From Pseudomonas flavescens (lineage in GTDB: Bacteria > Pseudomonadota > Gammaproteobacteria > Pseudomonadales > Pseudomonadaceae), in assembly GCF_013408425.1 (NCBI RefSeq), contig NZ_JACBYV010000001.1, positions 5,642,001 to 5,706,000 on the forward strand: DNA of 64,000 nucleotides. Reading direction: 5' to 3'. Each line of letters begins with the position of its first letter. Within the stretch, counting starts at the first letter, position 1. The position numbers were made by a program, and so were the translations under genes. Positions 46,636-55,087 of this stretch are shown piece after piece. The notes beneath the pieces were generated by a model. The model was not told the DNA's origin and made no database searches. It worked only from the letters and a program-made list of their open reading frames with translations.

Positions 46636-47868
46636 TCATCCTTTCACGCACACCACCTGACGCAGGGTGTGCATGACTTCTACCAGCTCGCGCTGGGCGT
46701 CCATGACATGGTCGATGTCCTTGTAGGCCATCGGGATTTCGTCGATCACGTCGGCGTCCTTGCGGCATTCGACGTGGGCCGTGGCCTTGATCTGGTCGGC
46801 CACGGTGAACAGCTTCTTGGCCTTGGTGCGGCTCATGGTTCGGCCGGCGCCGTGGCTGCAGGAGCAGAACGCTTCCTCGTTACCCAGCCCGCGCACGATG
46901 AAGCTCTTGGCACCCATCGAGCCGGGGATGATGCCCAGTTCGCCCTTCTTGGCGGACACCGCCCCCTTGCGCGTTACCAGTACCTCTTCACCGAAGTGGC
47001 GTTCCTTCTGCACGTAGTTGTGGTGGCAGTTGACCGCTTCCAGGGCGACTTCGAACGGTTTGGCGATGACGCCCCGGGCCGCTGCGATCACCGCATGCAT
47101 CATCAATGCACGGTTCTGCTTGGCGAAGTCCTGAGCCCAGCCCACCGCTTCCACGTAGTCGGCGAAGTGCTGGCTGCCTTCTTCGAAGTAGGCCAGGTCG
47201 CGATCCGGCAGGTTGGCGATGTGCTGGCGCATATCGGCCTGGGCCAGTTCGATGAACAGGTTGCCGATGGCGTTACCCACACCGCGCGATCCGCTGTGCA
47301 GCATGAACCAGACCCGGTTGGCTTCGTCCAGGCAGACCTCGATGAAGTGGTTGCCGGTTCCCAGCGTTCCCAGGTGCTTGCGGTTGTTGGTCTTCTCCAG
47401 TTTCGGGTATTTGTCGGTGATCACCTTGAAGCGATCGCTCAGCGCCGACCAGGCGTGATCGGCCAGGTCCGGTACGTTTTCCCAGGCACCACGGTCGCGA
47501 CCGGCGCGGGTGTTGCTGCGGCCATGGGGAACGGCTTTCTCGATGGCGGCGCGCAGCCCGGCCAGGTTGTCCGGCAGGTCGGTGGCAGTCAGCGAGGTAC
47601 GTGCGGCGATCATTCCGCAGCCGATATCCACGCCGACCGCAGCCGGGATGATGGCGCCGATGGTGGGAATCACGCTGCCGATGGTCGAGCCCTTACCCAG
47701 GTGCACATCCGGCATCACGGCCAGGTGCTTGAAGATGAAGGGCATCTTCGCGGTATTCATCAGCTGCTGGCGGGCCTCTTCCTCGACCGGAACGCCTTGC
47801 GTCCACAGTTTGATCGGCTTGCCGTTGGCGACTTCCAGCAGGTTGTAGGTCTTGGTTTGCATCATCAT
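46636..47868 (-). CDS. rtcB: RNA-splicing ligase RtcB
   Basis: This 410-residue ligase uses Mn and GTP to join 2',3'-cyclic phosphate or 3'-phosphate RNA ends to 5'-OH ends. It carries MPDVHLGKGSTIGSVIPTIG, GVDIGCGMIAART (metal Asp/Cys), GTLGTGNHFIEV, HSGSRGVGNAIG, AVNCHHNYVQKE and the guanylylated His in CSCSHGAGRTMSRTKAKK. Three consecutive ATGs (47868, 47865, 47862) could start it. The leader between it and rsr contains the small RNA array. The last 25 codons are duplicated at 45052-45147. Confidence 0.96.
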   Translation of the reverse strand: MMMQTKTYNLLEVANGKPIKLWTQGVPVEEEARQQLMNTAKMPFIFKHLAVMPDVHLGKGSTIGSVIPTIGAIIPAAVGVDIGCGMIAARTSLTATDLPDNLAGLRAAIEKAVPHGRSNTRAGRDRGAWENVPDLADHAWSALSDRFKVITDKYPKLEKTNNRKHLGTLGTGNHFIEVCLDEANRVWFMLHSGSRGVGNAIGNLFIELAQADMRQHIANLPDRDLAYFEEGSQHFADYVEAVGWAQDFAKQNRALMMHAVIAAARGVIAKPFEVALEAVNCHHNYVQKERHFGEEVLVTRKGAVSAKKGELGIIPGSMGAKSFIVRGLGNEEAFCSCSHGAGRTMSRTKAKKLFTVADQIKATAHVECRKDADVIDEIPMAYKDIDHVMDAQRELVEVMHTLRQVVCVKG

Positions 47869-47881
47869 TCACTCGTATTCG

Positions 47882-47898
47882 TGCTGGCCGTGCCAGCG
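47882..47898 (-). other. Short hairpin between RNA element 5 and rtcB
   Basis: On the minus strand GCTGGCACGGCCAGC can fold as a 6-bp stem with loop ACG, 14 bases before the first rtcB ATG. It has no T run, so it is more likely an RNA end or translation-affecting hairpin than a terminator. Confidence 0.4.
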
Positions 47899-47907
47899 TT
47901 TGCAGTG

Positions 47908-48023
47908 CGGCGACAATCGTTGGTGAAACATGCGCGTTGCTCTATCCAGTTGAGCTACCCGTTGCCGGGGCGGGAGTCGAACCCGCAACCTTCACGTTCT
48001 GTAGTTCCACCGGCATTCGCCGG
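47908..48023 (-). ncRNA. Y-RNA-like tRNA mimic, element 5 (full: T, acceptor, D arms)
   Basis: On the minus strand the basal stem CGGCGA/TCGCCG encloses a second stem GGTGGAAC/GTTTCACC, with the 5' signature CGAATGCCGGTGGAACTACA and 3' TTGTCG. Inside lies a permuted tRNA: T arm GCGGG-TTCGACT-CCCGC (canonical T loop), acceptor-like stem CCCG-GCAA-CGGG closed by a GNRA tetraloop, then D arm GCTC-AACTGGATA-GAGC. There is no anticodon arm. The order T–acceptor–D is that of a circularly permuted tRNA, as in YrlA-type bacterial Y RNAs. It is the element nearest rtcB. Confidence 0.85.
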
Positions 48024-48030
48024 ATCAATC

Positions 48031-48052
48031 AAAAAGTGGAGGCTAAGCCTCC
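48031..48052 (-). terminator. Terminator-like hairpin between elements 4 and 5
   Basis: Read on the minus strand, GGAGGC-TTA-GCCTCC is followed by ACTTTTTG, a compact intrinsic terminator three bases after element 4. It would separate elements 1-4 from element 5 and rtcB, lowering rtcB expression relative to the RNAs. Confidence 0.75.
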
Positions 48053-48054
48053 GT

Positions 48055-48161
48055 GCAGCGACAAGTTCAGCGGGCATGTGCTCTGCCAGATGAGCGTCTT
48101 GCTTTCGCAAGGTGGGATTCGAACCCACAGTTCCGATGGAATGCCCGGCCGCATTCGCTGC
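48055..48161 (-). ncRNA. Y-RNA-like tRNA mimic, element 4 (full)
   Basis: Basal stem GCAGCGA/TCGCTGC; second stem GGGCAT/ATGCCC. The 5' signature is CGAATGCGGCC and the 3' signature CTTGTCG. The inner module has T arm GTGGG-TTCGAAT-CCCAC, acceptor-like stem CTTGC-GAAA-GCAAG with a GNRA tetraloop, and D arm GCTC-ATCTGGCA-GAGC. Its second stem differs in sequence from elements 3 and 5 but keeps pairing, which is covariation-like support for the fold. A terminator follows. Confidence 0.87.
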
Positions 48162-48173
48162 GTTGTTTAAAGA

Positions 48174-48305
48174 TGCGACGACAAAGGTGGTGAAACGTAT
48201 TTTCGTGTTCTGCCATTGAACTACGGCCCCCCAGTGATGGAGCCGACGGGATTCGAACCCGCATCTCGACCGTGGAAGGGTGTAGTTCCACCGGCATTCG
48301 TCGCA
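48174..48305 (-). ncRNA. Y-RNA-like tRNA mimic, element 3 (full, 7-bp acceptor)
   Basis: Basal stem TGCGACGA/TCGTCGCA (8 bp); second stem GGTGGAAC/GTTTCACC; signatures CGAATGCCGGTGGAACTACA and TTTGTCG. The inner module has T arm GCGGG-TTCGAAT-CCCGT, a full 7-bp acceptor-like stem CGGCTCC/GGGGCCG joined by the loop ATCACTGG, and D arm GTTC-AATGGCA-GAAC within GTAGTTCAATGG, very close to a real tRNA D arm. It is the most tRNA-like of the five and looks like a tRNA cut in the anticodon region and rejoined at the acceptor end. Confidence 0.87.
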
Positions 48306-48322
48306 AAACCGTTGAATCAGGT

Positions 48323-48408
48323 GGCACGACAAGATGAGTGACTGTTCCGTGTTGCCACGGGCGGGAATGAACCCGCTTAACCGATGTACAGCCACTGGCA
48401 TTCGTGCC
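48323..48408 (-). ncRNA. Y-RNA-like element 2 (reduced: no D arm)
   Basis: This is the shortest element (86 nt). Basal stem GGCACGA/TCGTGCC; second stem AGTGGCTG/CAGTCACT (one G-U); signatures CGAATGCC and CTTGTCG. The inner part keeps a T-like arm GCGGG-TTCATTC-CCCGC, whose loop lacks the conserved A58, and an acceptor-like CCGTG-GCAA-CACGG. After this it passes straight to the second stem; no D arm is present. Confidence 0.78.
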
Positions 48409-48411
48409 TCG

Positions 48412-48539
48412 CTTCGCCATGACCAGGTTCGCCGGGACTGTTCGCGCTAGCGCGTTGCAGGGCTTGAACCTGCTCGCTCTTACCGGTTTTGCCGGTTTGG
48501 CTTACCTGTAGTCCCAGCGGCATTCATGACGCCGCGAAG
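48412..48539 (-). ncRNA. Y-RNA-like element 1 (diverged, no D arm)
   Basis: The basal stem can be CGTCATGA/TCATGGCG, extended by CTTCG/CGAAG with a bulge; the second stem is GGGACT/AGTCCC. The 5' part ATGAATGCCGCTGGGACTACA resembles the shared signature, but the 3' TTGTCG is replaced by TGGTCATG. It contains an extra hairpin ACCGG-CAAAA-CCGGT, a canonical T arm GCAGG-TTCAAGC-CCTGC and a short CGCG-CTAG-CGCG stem in place of the acceptor; no D arm. It is the element next to rsr and the least certain member. Confidence 0.65.
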
Positions 48540-48550
48540 TTGCTTCTTTG

Positions 48551-48577
48551 GGTGCTTCGCCCGTTGCACGAAGCACC
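48551..48577 (-). other. Hairpin just after rsr
   Basis: GGTGCTTCG and CGAAGCACC form a 9-bp stem with a 9-base loop, six bases past the rsr stop and before RNA element 1. Without a T run it is more likely an mRNA 3'-end stabiliser or processing site that separates rsr mRNA from the small RNAs. Confidence 0.5.
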
Positions 48578-48582
48578 ACTTT

Positions 48583-50133
48583 TCATATCTCCATCTGCTC
48601 GATGGCGTCTACCCAGTGGGCTGCGCCATAGGTACCGTTGGCGAACTGTGCCACCACATCGAACACCGCGTCGCTGAAGCCGCCGACATTCAGGATGTCT
48701 GCACGATCCGGCGCCTGGGTGGTGCCATGGGGCTGCAGGTCGATGCAGATCAACCGCGCTTGCGGGTTGAGGTGCTTGATCCGTTCCCATTGCCGCAGGG
48801 TTTGCGTGGCGCCATGACGTCGGGCGTCGATCCAGGATTCGTTGTCGGAAACCAGAATCAATGTATCCACCCGGGCCTTGGCGTCCGCCAATTGTTGCAG
48901 GGGGGCCGAGCAACTGGTTCCGCCGCCACCGATTGCCGCCAGTTTCTGGGCATTGCTCATCACGCTGTCACGCGGGTTGAGCGTTACCTTCACCACCTTG
49001 TTCTCGAACGGCAGCACCTGGGCATGCGGTTGCTTGCGCAGGATAGCCGCTGCCACCAGTGCCGCGACGTCGATGCAGCGCACCGCCGTGGTCGCACCCT
49101 GGCGGTAGCCGGTTACCGGGCTCGCCATCGAACCCGACACATCCGGGCAGACCACCACGTTGCCGCTCAGCACCGGCACGTTGGCCAGCGACAGCTCCAG
49201 GGCATCCTGCAGCGCTTCGCGCACCACCAGCGGTACTTCGCTGCTGGCCATGCGGTAGGCCGCCAGCAGCTGGTAGGGGTAAACCCGCGCCTTGGCCACC
49301 GCCTCTGCGTCGGCCAGCCGTGCGGCGACGATCTCCGCGCAACCCCTGATCTCGAATGCGCCATGGCGCAGCAGCGTGTTCAGGTTCATGCGCAGTGCCT
49401 GCCAGCCCATACGTCCTGCCAGTTCGGCCCATTGCGCCTTGTTCAGCGTCTCGTTACCGAGCAACTGGAATGGCACGTCCGGCAGTTCGCTGCTGGTGCC
49501 GCTGCGAAACGCCAGCAGGGAGCGGGTCAGCGGTGGCAGCGCAGCGACATCCGCCGGTTTGCCGATCAGCCAGGCGAAGAACGCCTCGCGCCATGCTTCT
49601 GCCGGCTTGGGGTGAACCATCTTCACCACGTCTGCCAGGGAGGGCTGGTTGCCGATCGCCGCCTGCAACAGTTGGCGCTCGCTGGCCGTGTTGAGCCAGT
49701 TCTGCACCAGTCGCTTGGGTTGCGAGCCCAGGGATTTACGCCCAGTCACACCACTACGTAGGATCTGCACGAAGGTGCGCAGCATCTTGCCGTTATCCAC
49801 CACCTCGGCGAACAGCGCCGGTACCAGGCTCGAACGTTGCGCCGCCAGGGCAGCCAGCAGCAGGGCGGGCATGTCCTTCATGTGGCCTTTCTTGCGGGCA
49901 TACAGGGCGGCCTTGGCCACGTAGCGGCTATCCAGTTGAGCGACCAGCGCCAGCACGTCGGCCAGTTGGGTCTCGGCCGCGGCGTAGTAGGTCTGGTTCA
50001 GGCAGCCGGTTACCGCCAGTTGCGCCAGTTTGTGCTTGGGCTTGTAGGTGTAAGCCGGAGCCTGTGCCTTGTTCAGCGTATCGCTGGTTGGCAGGTGCGC
50101 TTCCTGGGTATTGAACAGCTTGAAGTTGGCCAT
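48583..50133 (-). CDS. rsr: Ro60 orthologue Rsr (TROVE + von Willebrand A domain)
   Basis: This 516-residue RNA-binding protein has a TROVE domain at ~20-320 of helical HEAT-like repeats (LAQLAVTGCLNQTYYAAAET, YVAKAALYARKKGHMKDMPA) and a vWA domain at ~325-510 with an intact metal site motif (VVCPDVSGSMASP, DxSxS; ILVSDNESWID). Ro proteins form a ring that holds misfolded RNA ends and bind Y RNAs on the outside; bacterial Rsr works with PNPase and RNases. It is the first gene after the sigma54 promoter, and the RNA array that follows encodes its probable ligands. Confidence 0.94.
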   Translation of the reverse strand: MANFKLFNTQEAHLPTSDTLNKAQAPAYTYKPKHKLAQLAVTGCLNQTYYAAAETQLADVLALVAQLDSRYVAKAALYARKKGHMKDMPALLLAALAAQRSSLVPALFAEVVDNGKMLRTFVQILRSGVTGRKSLGSQPKRLVQNWLNTASERQLLQAAIGNQPSLADVVKMVHPKPAEAWREAFFAWLIGKPADVAALPPLTRSLLAFRSGTSSELPDVPFQLLGNETLNKAQWAELAGRMGWQALRMNLNTLLRHGAFEIRGCAEIVAARLADAEAVAKARVYPYQLLAAYRMASSEVPLVVREALQDALELSLANVPVLSGNVVVCPDVSGSMASPVTGYRQGATTAVRCIDVAALVAAAILRKQPHAQVLPFENKVVKVTLNPRDSVMSNAQKLAAIGGGGTSCSAPLQQLADAKARVDTLILVSDNESWIDARRHGATQTLRQWERIKHLNPQARLICIDLQPHGTTQAPDRADILNVGGFSDAVFDVVAQFANGTYGAAHWVDAIEQMEI

Positions 50134-50173
50134 CTTGGCGTCTCGCTCTGTGTTTCCGTGTTGCCAGAGCTAT

Positions 50174-50189
50174 TGCAGTCGCTGTGCCA
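50174..50189 (-). promoter_or_regulatory. Sigma54 (-24/-12) promoter of the rsr–rtc operon
   Basis: On the minus strand TGGCACAGCGACTGCA matches TGGCAC-N5-TTGCA with one change, and GG and GC are exactly 10 bases apart. It ends 41 bases before the rsr start, giving a predicted leader of about 28 nt. RtcR, encoded divergently, is a sigma54 activator. Confidence 0.85.
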
Positions 50190-50380
50190 GCTTTTCGTTT
50201 TTTGCGCTTATTTAATTTCAAATAACTGATTTATAAGGATTTAAATTTATTTTTTGAGGATTATTTGACGAAGCGATTGGTGGGTTATCTCTGATTTTTA
50301 TAGATGAATGGATAGTGTTTTATATTTTTAGATAAAATTTGAAAATCGTCTTCCATCCGTAAAATCAAGAGGCAGCTGAC
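50190..50380. promoter_or_regulatory. AT-rich rsr/rtcR divergent region
   Basis: This region is strikingly AT-rich for the window (long runs of A/T at 50206-50262 and 50290-50350). It should contain RtcR binding sites upstream of the sigma54 promoter, a bend-prone segment, and the rtcR promoter. TTGACG at 50265-50270 could be a -35 element, but no convincing -10 pairs with it. Confidence 0.5.
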
Positions 50381-51988
50381 ATGGCACGCAAGCGCACGGT
50401 CGCAATCGGTTTCATCGGCGCGACCCTGGATCGAGTGGGCAAGGGCGCCAACCGCTGGAACAAATGGCGACCCAGCATTGGCTTGTGTCAGCAGCCGGAT
50501 CTGCTCATCGATCGCCTCGAGCTGATTCATGGCGCCGATGCACGCGACATCAGCCTGGCTGAGCGCGTGCGTGCCGATATCGAGCAGATATCCCCGGAAA
50601 CCGAGGTGCGCCTGCGGCCGATGCCTCTGCGCAATCCCTGGGATTTCGAAGAGGTCTATGGGGCGCTGCACTATTTCACCAGTGCCTATGCGTTCGACAC
50701 CGAGCAGGAGGATTACCTGGTGCACATCACCACCGGGACCCACGTGGCGCAGATCTGCTGGTTCCTGCTCACCGAGGCGCGCTACCTGCCGGCGCGTCTG
50801 GTGCAGACCTCGCCAGCGCGTAAGCGTGATGACGATGCTCAGGTCACCGGTACCCATGCGCTGATCGATCTCGACCTGTCGCGCTACGACCGGATCGCCA
50901 GCCGTTTCCAGCACGAGCGCCTGGAGGGGCTGGCTTTTCTCAAGTCGGGGATCGCGACGCGTAATGCCGCCTTCAACCGTTCCATCGAGCAGATCGAGCG
51001 GGTGGCGGTGCGCTCCAGGGCGCCCATGCTGCTGATCGGCCCGACCGGTGCGGGCAAGTCCTTTCTGGCTCGGCGTATCTATGAGCTCAAGCGCAGCCGG
51101 CATCAGGTCGAGGGACGCTTCGTCGAGGTGAACTGCGCGACCTTGCGCGGTGACGGCGCCATGTCGACTCTGTTCGGTCATATCAAGGGGGCCTTCACTG
51201 GCGCGCAGAATGCCCGTGACGGTCTGTTGCGGGCGGCCGATGGCGGCATGCTGTTTCTCGACGAAATCGGCGAGCTGGGGCTGGATGAGCAGGCCATGCT
51301 GCTCAAGGCCGTCGAGGAGAAGCGTTTTTTCCCGCTCGGCTCCGACAAGGAAGTGGCCAGCGACTTCCTGCTCATTGCCGGCACCCACCGGGACCTGCGG
51401 GCGCGGGTCGCGCAGGGCGTGTTCCGTGAGGACCTGTTCGCGCGTATCAACCTGTGGACCTTCGAACTGCCAGGGTTGGCCGGGCGTCGCGAGGACATCG
51501 AGCCGAACATCGACTTCGAGCTGCAGCGCCATGCTCGCGAGCAGGGGCGCCTGGTGCGCTTCAACCTGGAGGCGCGGCGCCGCTACCTGGCCTTCGCCAG
51601 CTCTGGCGACGCAGCCTGGCAAGGTAACTTCCGGGAGCTTTCCGCCTCCATCACGCGCATGGCTACCCTGGCCGACAGCGGGCGAATCGATGAAGCCCAG
51701 GTGCAGGAGGAAATCGAACGCCTGCGTCGCGCCTGGGGGCTGGCTGACCAGAACGACGAGTTGGACGAGCTGCTGGGCGGATCGGCAGCGGATCTCGATC
51801 TGTTTGATCGCCTGCAGCTGCGCGCGGTGATTGCGGTTTGTCGCGAGGCTGGCAGCCTGTCCGACGCGGGGCGGCGCCTGTTCGACATCTCCCGCCAGGC
51901 CAGAGCCCAGCCCAACGATGCCGATCGCTTGCGCAAGTACCTGGCGCGATTCGGCCTCGACTGGAAAGCGCTGCGGCAGGTCGATTGA
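50381..51988 (+). CDS. rtcR: Sigma54-dependent RNA-repair regulator RtcR
   Basis: This 535-residue bacterial enhancer-binding protein has an N-terminal regulatory domain at ~1-185 of the CARF-like RtcR type (GFIGATLDRVGKGANRWNKW, HITTGTHVAQICWFLLTEA). A AAA+ core at ~190-420 follows, with Walker A IGPTGAGKS, the sigma54-contact loop KGAFTGAQ (~269) and Walker B GGMLFLDEIGE, then a C-terminal helix-turn-helix-like part. In E. coli the regulatory domain represses ATPase activity until a 2',3'-cyclic-phosphate RNA ligand binds. An AGAGG precedes the ATG. Confidence 0.96.
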   Translation: MARKRTVAIGFIGATLDRVGKGANRWNKWRPSIGLCQQPDLLIDRLELIHGADARDISLAERVRADIEQISPETEVRLRPMPLRNPWDFEEVYGALHYFTSAYAFDTEQEDYLVHITTGTHVAQICWFLLTEARYLPARLVQTSPARKRDDDAQVTGTHALIDLDLSRYDRIASRFQHERLEGLAFLKSGIATRNAAFNRSIEQIERVAVRSRAPMLLIGPTGAGKSFLARRIYELKRSRHQVEGRFVEVNCATLRGDGAMSTLFGHIKGAFTGAQNARDGLLRAADGGMLFLDEIGELGLDEQAMLLKAVEEKRFFPLGSDKEVASDFLLIAGTHRDLRARVAQGVFREDLFARINLWTFELPGLAGRREDIEPNIDFELQRHAREQGRLVRFNLEARRRYLAFASSGDAAWQGNFRELSASITRMATLADSGRIDEAQVQEEIERLRRAWGLADQNDELDELLGGSAADLDLFDRLQLRAVIAVCREAGSLSDAGRRLFDISRQARAQPNDADRLRKYLARFGLDWKALRQVD

Positions 51989-52140
51989 GCGAGGTGCTCT
52001 TTTGGTGCTTGTAGCGCACTAAGTTCGTGCTTAAAGGTCGCGAATTTATCTGGGTTACAGCGGTTTATTTATAGCTTGGCACCAAAAACTTTCATAAAAG
52101 CGTCATTTTGCCCTTTTTTAGGGCGTGTCGTTCTTGCTAG

Positions 52141-53520
<1,380 letters not shown>

Positions 53521-53533
53521 CGTCCCTGACGCA

Positions 53534-53552
53534 CGGCAGGGCAATCCTGCCG
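53534..53552 (+). terminator. Possible gdhA terminator
   Basis: CGGCAGG-GCAAT-CCTGCCG lies 14 bases after the gdhA stop; the following GCGTTCTGTTTC is only weakly T-rich. Confidence 0.45.
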
Positions 53553-53779
53553 CGCGTTCTGTTTCATGAGTGCGCCGGTGGCCGCCGGCGTTCCGGTCAA
53601 GCAGGCGATCACTCGCCGCCCAGCCCAGGCTGACCACCGGTCAGTCCGCTCGGCAAAAAACACTCAACCATCTCCCACTGTCACGACTCCTACACACAAG
53701 AGGATGAAAATGCCTCCCCGTTGCGGCAGCAGGATGTCGTCGCGGGTCAGAACAAAACTGGATTAGCGAGAGTCGTGCA

Positions 53780-54244
53780 ATGAAATCGATCCCTGGAATG
53801 CTCGAAGGCGCGATGGCCGTCCGCTTCTATCAAAGCGTGAATGGTCCTTTCCCCATCGAAGTCGGCGCTGCCGTGCCCGGCTCCAGCATGTCCGCCATCG
53901 TCAAGCCGACCGCTGGGCTGGCGATGCTCGATCCCATGAGTGAAGAGGACCTGGGGCTGTCGCTGCTCGAGGCCGAGGCCACCGGGCTGCAGCCGGAAAA
54001 GGTCTGCGATCAGCTCAATGCGTTCATTGGCGGGCGGCGGGTCAATTGCACCAGTGCCGCCGAGGTCGAGGCGATCACCCATCTGTTCCGCGCCTGCGCC
54101 ATCGAGCCGGAGTTCGCGCTGGCCACCCTGGACGCGGCGGCGCTGTACCTGCCCAAGGCACTGCCCGTGGATCAGTACCCGGAAACCATCGCCCGGGATC
54201 TGTTCATCCTCGCCAGGCCGTTCGAGACCCCGCGTCTGCGTTGA
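53780..54244 (+). CDS. Conserved-looking protein of unknown function
   Basis: This 154-residue soluble protein has no recognised domain. The second half is helical (SEEDLGLSLLEAEATGLQPE, VCDQLNAFIGGRRVNCTSAA, EAITHLFRACAIEPEFALAT) and reads like a regulatory or adaptor protein; there is no signal peptide or membrane segment. Codon use resembles the host genes. It lies alone between gdhA and the iron-responsive genes. Confidence 0.65.
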   Translation: MKSIPGMLEGAMAVRFYQSVNGPFPIEVGAAVPGSSMSAIVKPTAGLAMLDPMSEEDLGLSLLEAEATGLQPEKVCDQLNAFIGGRRVNCTSAAEVEAITHLFRACAIEPEFALATLDAAALYLPKALPVDQYPETIARDLFILARPFETPRLR

Positions 54245-54366
54245 CGCTGCTCAGCGGGCCGCACTCACGTACCGTGCTCTGGAGGGCGATGACGATTGCC
54301 TCGCTTCGGTGAGCGATCGCCGTTTATTTGCCTTCTCAGGCTTCTCTCGCTCGCTTGTTGCGCCTT

Positions 54367-54381
54367 AGAATCATTATCTTT
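54367..54381 (+). promoter_or_regulatory. Fur-box-like site upstream of piuC
   Basis: AGAATCATTATCTTT contains the ATCATTATC half of the Fur consensus, 25-40 bases before the piuC start. Confidence 0.5.
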
Positions 54382-54404
54382 AAGGTGCCCGCGAGATCCC
54401 GATC

Positions 54405-55085
54405 ATGATGTTGACCCTCCCCGATGTGCTGACGCCCGAGCAGTTGCGCCAATGCCGCGCGGCGCTTGAGCAGGCGGCCTGGCAGGATGGTCGCGGCACC
54501 GCCGGACACGTCGCTCAGCGCGCCAAGGATAATCGGCAGCTCGCTCACGACGATCCCCTGGCCGTGCAGATTGGCGATTTCATCGTCGATTGCCTGGGCG
54601 CCAATCCACTCTTCGTCTCTGCGGCATTGCCGCTCAAGGTGCTGCCCCCGCGCTTCAATCGCTACGAGGGTGGCGGCACCTATGGCAACCATGTCGACAA
54701 TGCCATTTTCAGTGTGCCCGGCACGCCACATCGGGTGCGCAGCGATCTCTCCGCGACGCTGTTCTTCAGTGACCCCGACGAGTACGACGGCGGTGAGCTG
54801 GTGGTCGAGGACAGCTATGGCAGCCACAGCGTGAAGCTGCCTGCCGGGCACCTGATTCTCTATCCCGGCACCAGCCTGCACCGTGTCATGCCGGTGACCC
54901 GCGGCGTGCGGTTCGCCTCGTTCTTCTGGATTCAGAGCCTGGTCCGCGAGGACAGCCAGCGCAGCATGCTGTTCGAACTGGATCAGGCGATTCAGGGCGT
55001 CACCCGGCAACTGCCTGAAAGCCCGGAGGCGGTGCGCCTGACGGGCGTGTATCACAACCTGCTGCGGCACTGGGCGAATACCTGA
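54405..55085 (+). CDS. piuC: Fe(II)/2-oxoglutarate-dependent PKHD-type hydroxylase
   Basis: This 226-residue oxygenase has the double-stranded beta-helix fold. Iron ligands are His and Asp in [16 protein letters not shown] and the distal His in [18 protein letters not shown], with Arg for 2-oxoglutarate nearby. N-terminal [20 protein letters not shown] and C-terminal [10 protein letters not shown] match PiuC. It is iron-repressed and linked to siderophore-receptor genes in Pseudomonas; its substrate is unproven. Three bases separate it from the next gene. Confidence 0.92.
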   Translation: MMLTLPDVLTPEQLRQCRAALEQAAWQDGRGTAGHVAQRAKDNRQLAHDDPLAVQIGDFIVDCLGANPLFVSAALPLKVLPPRFNRYEGGGTYGNHVDNAIFSVPGTPHRVRSDLSATLFFSDPDEYDGGELVVEDSYGSHSVKLPAGHLILYPGTSLHRVMPVTRGVRFASFFWIQSLVREDSQRSMLFELDQAIQGVTRQLPESPEAVRLTGVYHNLLRHWANT

Positions 55086-55087
55086 GC

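Noticed and set aside
47941..48300. T-arm sequences (GGTTCGAATCC type) that look like tRNA genes
   Set aside because: They have no anticodon arm and no free acceptor end; the D arm follows the T arm instead of preceding it. They fit permuted Y-RNA modules, not functional tRNAs.
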